From positions 784,501-848,500 of the forward strand of contig WPIO01000012.1 of NCBI GenBank assembly GCA_009760855.2: a DNA stretch of 64,000 nt, written 5' to 3'. Below the pieces are notes generated by a model. That model did no database searches and was not told where the DNA came from. It saw only the letters and a program-made list of their open reading frames with translations. Numbering within the stretch: the first letter of the stretch is position 1; every line of letters begins with the position of its first letter. Both the position numbers and the translations under genes were made by a program. The stretch is from Cristatella mucedo. Its lineage: Eukaryota > Bryozoa > Phylactolaemata > Cristatellidae. This document shows positions 12,240 to 21,200 of this stretch, piece by piece.

Positions 12240-15200
12240 CTACATATATAATATTTAAATAGATTAAATATATAGATTAATTTGACATTTATCTGGATTA
12301 AACAGACCTAAGACTCGCAATTCTTAACCGACCAAACTTTAACGAAACTACCTTTAGAGTACTGCCCTGCAGCGCACCCTGGGTCTTGACTTTATTTGTT
12401 AGTCGCGCACCGTAGCTGCGTCGATCTTAGCTCTGTTATTTGATGTGGGTTAATCTTTCTGCGACTCTGAACTAGAACAATTTGACGGCGATAACTACCG
12501 AGTGAAGTACGCGCGTTCAGCCGGACAAAGCGACCTACTTTGACCTTAAACTGTCTTGTAAAATGGCATATAGTCTAAATTGCTCTTTTTGAGATTTTTC
12601 TGTTGGCCAGCAAGTGATGCTGAAATTTCAGAGAAATTATCTGTTTGATTACCTCATGTGCGAGTCGAAGCCATACTTGCAATCCGGGAAGATACCCAAT
12701 TAAAGGGGCTACCGTAAGGATTAGTGTATCCGCATCTTCGTCCTTGACTCCGAAGATTAATGCAAGCGCCTTTACGCTAGGAGTCAGCAAGCAGAGGCGT
12801 GCGTGCGGGGCGTGCGCGGCCGTTAGCCATTATGGCCAAGTCCTACGCCGATGTCTTAAACCCAGCCCGGTCTTGGTGGAAGACGAGTCAAGTTACTGGT
12901 AGCGGGTAGAACGGATAAGCGGGGGGGGGGGGAGGTAGAGTGGGTGGCGGATAGAGGGTAGAGCGGGTAAGCGGATAGAGCGATAGATGAATAGATATAG
13001 ATATATAGCGCAGATAAGCGGTGAACTGGTAGGCGGATAGAGCGACCGGCGCTGTCTTGCACGGCAAGTTCTCGTTGCAGGATATCGAGTCGTTCCCACA
13101 GTCAGATATGACTGTCGTCGGAGAATGCGGCCACGAGCTGTCCTATGGACAGAAAACCAAAATTAACATGGCGAGGTAAATGCGCTAGCTACCGCTGCCG
13201 TGTGCAAGCGAACAAGTTCATGCCTGCGACGGTGTCGACGTCATTTTCAATGTTGTCGAACGTCGAGCGAATGCTTAACTTTCAGGGCTATCTACAGGCA
13301 AGCGGACATTTACCTGCTCGACGATCCATTCGGTGCAGTCGACTCGTCTGTCGGAAGAACCATTTTCAATAAGTATGCGCTCTGTGGCCTCATGGGAAGC
13401 GCTCTGCGGCCTCATGGGAAGCGCTCTGCGGCCTCATGGGAAGCGCTCTGCGGCCTCTCGGGAACTCGGCCGAACTGTGCATTGCAAACCGACTTTCGCG
13501 CGCGTGCTCTAGTTTGCCCGTCGTAAACTGGCGTTATTCTTAGCATCCTTTCGTCCTCCAATTCTCTTGCTTTTTGTGCTGCGCCGTTCTCGGTATTGGT
13601 TGACTGCTCTATTGCCAGGTGCGTGTGCGGCTTCCTGAAAGACTCGACTATCGTTCTCGTTACGCAGCAGCTGCCCTACGTGCGCGTGGCCGACCAAGTG
13701 ATTGTCATGCAGGAGGTTAGTGCCGGCGCCCTGGCGTCCTTCTGCTTCTGCTTGTGCGCCTCCTCGCGCGGTCGCTCGACGAACAACGTGGCCGAGTTGC
13801 TGCAGGAAGGGGATGCGAGCGGCTGTAGGGAACAAACAATGCAACCGGGAACACATACCGCCAGCGCGAATCGCCTTCGTTTTCTGACTCTGCTGACGAG
13901 CGGCAGTCGCGTCAAAACCGCGACTTTTGAGTGAATTGCTGCGAAATAAACATGCGATTCACATACGAAATTCGCGGGTGTACTTCTAGAAGCAGTGACT
14001 AGGGAAAGTCGATCCGGCTTACGGTTGCTCCGACCTCGCGTCAACATTCTCTTCTTGGCATAAGCTACTTAAAATACTAGCTGATTTAACAGCCTCTTTT
14101 TTATAGCGACAGAAGAGCCTTTACGGCTATCGCCACCGCTTGCAGCGGCAATAAAGTATCGCCCACCGCAGGATTCGAACCCACGACCTCGGACCGAAGT
14201 TGCGAAAAGCAACCGCCTTACCTAGTGTGCCATCGCGGCTCATCGAGCGTGGTTAACACCATCGCTTCCACCATTGTTATGCAACTGCATCCTATCTTCT
14301 GCTGCCAACTGTGACGCATCCTATCCAGCCGTTCTTCGCTGCTACTTCAACGCAAGTCGCTTCCTCGATTGTCCTCGCGACTCAGCTATGCTTCTCACTT
14401 TCTCTTTGCTATGCTACGCTTGATAAAGTCTGTTGGCTAACTTATGCGTACCGAAAGCCACTTAAGCTTTGAGTGTACTACAGCATACTCTCGTGCGTAG
14501 CACCCACTTGGCCCTTGTGGCTTTACTGACGGAGATGCATGCATACAAGCTAAGCAAATCCTACATACATACCTGGAAAAATATTTAATAGTAATTATAT
14601 AAATTAGAGCAAATTATATAATAATACGCTCACGAACTAGTGCCGTCGAGATACAGACTCTGCTACGCGCTGGCTCTGTAAATGAAGGCGACTCGCGTTC
14701 GGTGATATTTCCTACGGGCAGATGCGCCTTCCTCTGGCGTCTCCTTTCTCGCTTTCCGCTGCCCGCACGAGCGGCGGCGGAGGCGGCGATCTCTCTCGGG
14801 AGACGCGCGCGATGGTTACGGCTCGGTGGCTGACTCCTTGACGCCACCGCCGCCGTTCGTCTCAGGGAAGCATCACCGCCAAGGGCACGTACGACGAGCT
14901 GCTCGATCGCGGTGTCGACTTCTCGGCTCTGCTCAGCGAGTTCGAAGTCGAGCGAACGCCGACGATAGAGGCCACGCTGGCCGCGAGCGCCGAGCTGTCC
15001 AAGACCAAGCGGCACCCGTTCGGCAGCGTCCAGCTATCGGCCGAGTCACTCAATGCCTCGCTAGCCAGCATTCGAGTCGACCACCTGGAGGTGACCCACG
15101 AGCTCGCGCGCTTCCGGTCGACCCACTCCGCCGGCTTTTGCGAAATTTCGCACTGCGACGACGACGCGCAAAGCGGATCCCCCGGATCGCTCGTCTACAG

Positions 15201-18200
15201 GGCAAGTCGTTGCACAGTCTTCTGCTCAGCGACAAGGCGCTGCCTCGTGGCAGAAGTCGAGGAGTGCCGTGGTCTCGCTACGGTGGCTACGCGGCGTCGG
15301 CAGGCGGCTGCGGCGTTGTGGCCGCCGTCGTCTTCATCTCCGTTCTCGCCAGCGCTGCATACGCACTGTCCGACCTCTGGCTGGTGGACTGGTACGGAAC
15401 GCATTCGGCAGCGGCGGCGGCGCACGTTCTGCTCCGCCTCGCTCAGACTCGCCTCTCGGTCTCTTGCCAGCTCGGTTCAAGAACGAACGCGCTCTGTAAA
15501 AGCGTGCTGCCAGCGCGCTGTACCGGTGCGCTGCTCCTGCCGATGCCGAGGCAAACGACGCGTACGTGAAGAGCGACTGAACGCTCCGCGTCCGCCACTT
15601 CCAGACCGGAAGCTGTCCAGCAGCACCCAATAGTAGCATATTTGCCCATGAGCAACTGCGGCTCGCTACTCCTGTTTTTTTTCGTTTTTTATTTAGGTCC
15701 CACCACCTGACACTGAACGAATCGCAGAGGAGTATCGTCGACCTGTTCGTTCAGCAGAGGTCGACCGACTTCTCGGCTCGTAGCTTCTTCTACGCCTACA
15801 TCGCCATCACAGCGAGCTGCTTCGTGTGCGCCCTCGCCGCGTCGTTCGTGTTCTTCTTCTCTGCCGCGAGAGCGTCGGGAGCGCTTCACAAGAGCTTCTT
15901 CCGGTCGATAGTAAGCGCTCCGCTAAGCGAGCTGTACCACACCTCCATAGGAGAGCTGTTGAAGCGATTTTCGCAGGATATCACTCTAGTCGACGATCTG
16001 CTGCCGGTCACGATGTACGACACTTGGCTGGTGAGCTTTCGCGAGCGCTCGAAGCGTTATGCTATTTCTGTTTGCCATCCTGCCCTGTTGCAAGCGGAGT
16101 AAACGATACAATGCCGGTGCGGTCTTGCCCATGTCGAGCTGCCGCGTCCTCGCGTTCTAGCTGATCGAATTTCTACATCTTCACTTTCTTTTTAGAACGG
16201 TACACTAATCGTCATCACCCTGCTGGTTAACTGTATAGCGAACCATTGGCTGTGGATATCCCTGGTGCCCCTGGCTGCGGCCGTCGTCTCGCTACGCTTT
16301 TACTATGAGAGATCGGCGCGCGACGTCAAACGAATTGAGCACGAGTGTAAGTGCATTACTTACGTAGCGGTGCAGCTCGCTGAAATTCGGTAATTTTTAA
16401 ATTTTGGGGGAGCTACTAAAGCATTTCTTTTTATGCTTCCCGTTTAAACGCAATTTTCGGTATGTTATTACGCTCACCGAAGCTTCTGTCGTAAGCTCTC
16501 GAAGCCTCTGTCGTAAGACTCAGTGCGTGTCGGTAGCCAGAGATCCTACTAGCCCCGGCCCTGGGTGTCCTCGCGTGCCTTTGCGTGCGGCTTTGTCCGA
16601 GCTTGTCACTAAGTTCTTGCAGCGAGCTGTAATGCGCTTGGGTGGAGATTTGGTTCCCTAAAGGGGCACTAAGCAAAAGACATTATTATTATTATTACTG
16701 CAGCGAATACTCGATTAATGCTTGCAGTAAGGTATCCACTATACGATCACATGTCCACCACGTTAGACGGCCTATGGACGGTGCGAGCACTGGAGTCAGG
16801 AGACCGCTTCCTCCAAACCTTCGAGACGTGTCAAGACAAGCATACGGCGGCGTTCTACACTTACATTGGAACGAATCGATGGTTCGCTCTTGTTCTCGAT
16901 GTCTTCTGCGTCGCCTTTGTAATCGTAATCGCCATCGTGGCCGTTGTCGTTGCAATCTCCGGCAACGCTGGTGAGTACACGTTTTTATACAGTGGCCCGA
17001 AGTCCATAGATTTATGCAATTGACAAATGTCAGCATAACGTGTCGCTGATCTATCGGTGGCCTCAAAGGCTATTGGTAAATCGCTTACTAATGTTGTTTG
17101 TCGGTCCCGTTCCCGAAGCCTCCGCGAAGTCTTTTTTCTGCTGGCATAGCGGCTAATGCGGAAGCGCTTGACGAGGCGTGCCTGTTGGCTTTCAGGTCAG
17201 TTGATGACTCCGACGATGGTGTCTCTAGGACTTGTCTACGCTTGCAACCTCGTGTGGAATGTGCAGTCAACTGTGAGGAATTCAGTAGAAGTGGACTGCC
17301 AGGTTAGGCCTTTGCACAAAAAGCTTGCCATGTCGTGTGTAAGAGTCGCGGTGGCAACCGCTCTCAAAAGACACGAGCGGTTCATCAGCAATTATCGGGC
17401 GTTTGGGGCAGCGCTCGCAGATCTCGAATGCAATGACCACGCCTGCCAGCGGCCAGGGATCTCTGTGATTATATGGTAAATGGTATACGACTGAATGATT
17501 AAACGAATTACTATCCGTTGTTGTTCAGGTACACATAGTGTGCGTTCTTGTGTATATGCATTTGCGTGCGTAAGTTATTAATCCCTTAGATATCAAAAAG
17601 ATTTGGCAATATTTATTATATTAACTAATATTGACAAGTTGTTGGTAGCCCTTATTGAGAAGCAACTGAGTGCTTGAATGCTTGACTGAACTAAAAAGCA
17701 GCGTACTCTGCGAGCTCTGCGAGCGGAAGTGCTTCGCACGCAGGAGTGGAGCAGCATGGGGATTTAAAATGGGGCCGTCGTAGGAACCGTCTGCCTTCAA
17801 AGCCGCTCACTGCCGCCTGCGACAAACTGTCCTCTCATCAAACGTGGCTAAATTTCAAAGCACCCAGGTAGAGAGTCCATCTGCGGTATTCATTTAATAG
17901 CTTAACGTGGCATGACAATATGAGCTGAGACTTCGGAAGGAAGAATGTACAACCTATAATTATATATGCCTAGTAATTGTGATATGAGTTCATCACAAGA
18001 AATCCACCACCTTAGCTGGTTGTGAATACAAGTCGCCGCAAACCACGAGCAAAGAAAATGCTGCACCTTATTCATTCGAAGCAATTTCTGGGAAAATGTA
18101 CATTTTTAATCCCATCACCCTTAATACTGCAATTGGGACACTTATGGCACGTATAATCAATTAAACGTATTTTGTGATTACTGTATAGGAGCGGCACAGC

Positions 18201-21200
18201 GGACCATAGTCTATACACGAAAATGTTGTGGGCAATTGGTGTGGTGTCGGATTTCTTATTTTGCTATTGATTTAGCGCTGAGGAAATAACTTTAGGGATG
18301 AACACTAAATTTCCCAGCATGCTAGAAAAATTATAACTAATCCAAAAAGATTTGCGCCAAAGTGAATAACAGCTGCCTGTTCCCATGCCTGATCGAAACC
18401 TTCCTCTTTAAGCGAATCGGCGCATAGGCGACTCTTGGCTAGTGGGAGGTATTACACAAAACCGCTACTCGTAGCTCGTTAGGGGCAGAGGTATTAAAGG
18501 AAACTTGTGTCGCTTCGAGGTGAGGCAAGACCCTACTGCACGTTTCTGGCTCTCTTTATTGTCACTATGAGTTATCCATAATGCGAGCAGCAGTAGTTTC
18601 AAGCTGTTGTACTTACCGAAGCCTCGTGTCTTTTTTATTGGATTTCCTGGCAACCTGCTACCAATTTGAAAGCACTTTTTTCGGAAGTGCGGTCGGTGTC
18701 GAAGCTGTCGCCAAATGTCGGCATAACTCCCGTCGGCTTGTACTGCCACATAAACCGCCTGGAGGATGTCTCGAGCAGTAGGAGTATTTATTAACTACGC
18801 TGATATCCAGCGAGTTTTATTTTAAGCTCAGTTCTTCAAAAAATTAAAGTACTGTTCTGATTGTTATTATTCTTATTATTCACTGTGATAGTGATAGCTA
18901 TGCTGGTGGTAGTTAATATAAATTGAGGTAGTGATGAGCATGCTGGCGGTACAGCAAGCCATTTTAAGAATACCGCGGTGGCACTTCAGCCTGGTATATG
19001 CAGAAATGCGAATAGGTTTACAAGTGAATGGATTCGGACTAGATATGCGTGCCTGGACGTAAGCGAGGGTCGGTTATACGAGCGAGTAGTTATGCTAGTC
19101 TTCGCGAATGAGGCTCGTGCTCGGCTCATTCTTTGTTATAATAATAATAATAATAATACACTTGATAAAGCGCCCTCGGAGAACTTAATCTCTTTCTAGG
19201 CGATACATTTTACATTTGATGCAAAGGTTGAATTCCGCTTACAGATGGCCGCCGTTGAAAGCATCATGGAATACAGAAAAATGAAAGAGGAAGTGTCAGC
19301 GGTGCCACCGTCTGAAAACAACAGCTGGCCTAATTACGGGATCGTGACATTGGAAGGAGTGTCAATGACTTACCCTGACACCGGCGTGAAAGCGTTGCGT
19401 AACATATTCTGCTGCTTCCGAGCCTACGAAAAGGTAAGCACTGCGAGTCTAGTCCTGCGGTGGGAAAATCCTTTATTGCCCACCTATAGCGACTGTGATA
19501 GCAGTTAAAGCTCTCTTCGGCGGCTTTGTATACTCACTGCAAGTGAGGCCTTTGAATCCACATCGAACCTCCATCTCGCGGCTCGCCTCGACGCACTTAG
19601 GTGGGCGTGGTGGGTAGGAGTGGCGCCGGGAAGCACTCATTGATCAACGCCATACTGCGTCTGTACGAGCCGCACGGAATCGTGCGCATCGACGGCGTAG
19701 ACACGGCCACGGTCAATCTGACTGAGCTACGCGATAAGATTGCCGTCATACCGGAAGATTCGCCGGTCTTCAGTGGCACGCTACGTCAGAACCTCGATCT
19801 GGCAGGAAAGTATACCGACGCTCAGCTTTGGAAAGCCTTGGAGGAGGTGAGTGAACACTCTGTAATAAACCGCGCTACGATTGCGTGTGCGCCTCGCTTC
19901 CATTTTCATTGATGGGGACTTTAGCGGCTGTCTGGACAAACTGAGCATCAAACAAAGGCCAAGTAAAACCTATGCCATGCCTCGCATTAAGCGTTGTAAG
20001 CAGCAATTTCCGTAGGCCTGTCCCGGGTAATGTTGAGTAGCAATACGACCGACATCGAACGATTTGAGACTAAATTCATTGCCTGGCGTAGATAATAATG
20101 ATAGCACTGTAAAGATGGCTATTGATTCAAAGTCCTTCATCACAATTCGTGCAGACGAATACTGGACACGTGACTCGGACACGTAACTCCGATACTGAAG
20201 GCGGAGCTGACGCTTTCACTCCACGACCTAGTCTAGAAGCTGCGCCGATGCACGCAGGTATCGAGCCAACGGTATTAGAGCGAGTGCAGCACTAATCAAG
20301 AGCTTCCATCGTTCCCAAGCTTCCTGTAAATGTTCGCAGCACCGGCCATAGTGTAAGCCCAAGGCAAACTGAACTAATCATTTCTTCAAATATAGCGTTT
20401 ACCTTCAGACCTACCTCGTACGATAGCCGAAATGCTCTCAAAACTGTAACGTAGTCAGAGTACACAACGCGAGGAGGAGCAAAGCCCGTGCATTGTTGAG
20501 CAGACGACTTTGTCTGCGACATATCTTGTTCATCACCAGCATTATCTTGCCAATCCAGTTTGTTTGCCTCAGTCTGTAAGCCAGTCTTTCGGGTATGACG
20601 GGCCATATCCAGCAGATCTCGTAGCTTTTCATATACCCACAGGCAGAATTTCGAAATGCAGTTAAAAAGTAATTTACTGCCAATTGGAAACAGGAAGTTC
20701 AATTCCTATGCTTTTGCAAAGCGCCGATTCAAAGAACCGTAAAATGGCTGTAACAGTACACAATTTGTTGAGATAGATGGAGACAAGATCACGGCATGCA
20801 TTTACTAAGGTGTAATCTCAATGACACAGCCGCAGAGGAATTCACATAGGCGTCACGACACACAAACGGATAAAGCTCCCTTGAGTCGACAAAAGCACGA
20901 GATATAATCGTCGAAATTCAGAAAGTACGAGGATGGCCAAGCATTTTGCTCTGGCGTCATGACGTGCGGGCATACGACACTGTCACCGCACTGAACATTG
21001 CCGCCAAAAGGCAGCTCCGCTTCTGGCTGGTAACAAAGACTATGTCCAGACGATTGGGACCGCGTAATCGTTCAAAATGTGCTCAACTTCGGCATAGCGC
21101 TGCTCTGTAATTCGCATATGCTCGATTAAGCACTCTTCAGTAAAAAATTTTACGTTCAGCCAGGGGTTTTCCTGAATCCAAAATTTTTTATTGTAGTAGC

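Larger units (their letters stand above)
13716..14865 (+). other. ABCC4-like intron 11
   Basis: Holds an inverted SINE II copy (14080-14245) and a LINE family B 3' fragment (14285-14545). Nothing else recognised. Confidence 0.6.

Noticed and set aside
15260-15280. Frameshift in the ABC gene between the linker and TMD2
   Set aside because: Splicing at 15091/15200 restores the frame with canonical GT-AG sites, so no sequence error or mutation is needed.
14826-15569. Single 247-codon + strand ORF across exons 12 and 13
   Set aside because: Its first half is in the wrong frame for the ABC protein. Two exons with a 110-base intron reproduce the ABCC4 sequence on both sides.
20292-20702. 136-codon - strand ORF in intron 19 as a nested gene
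   Set aside because: No similarity to known families, no codon signal, and no splice or regulatory context.
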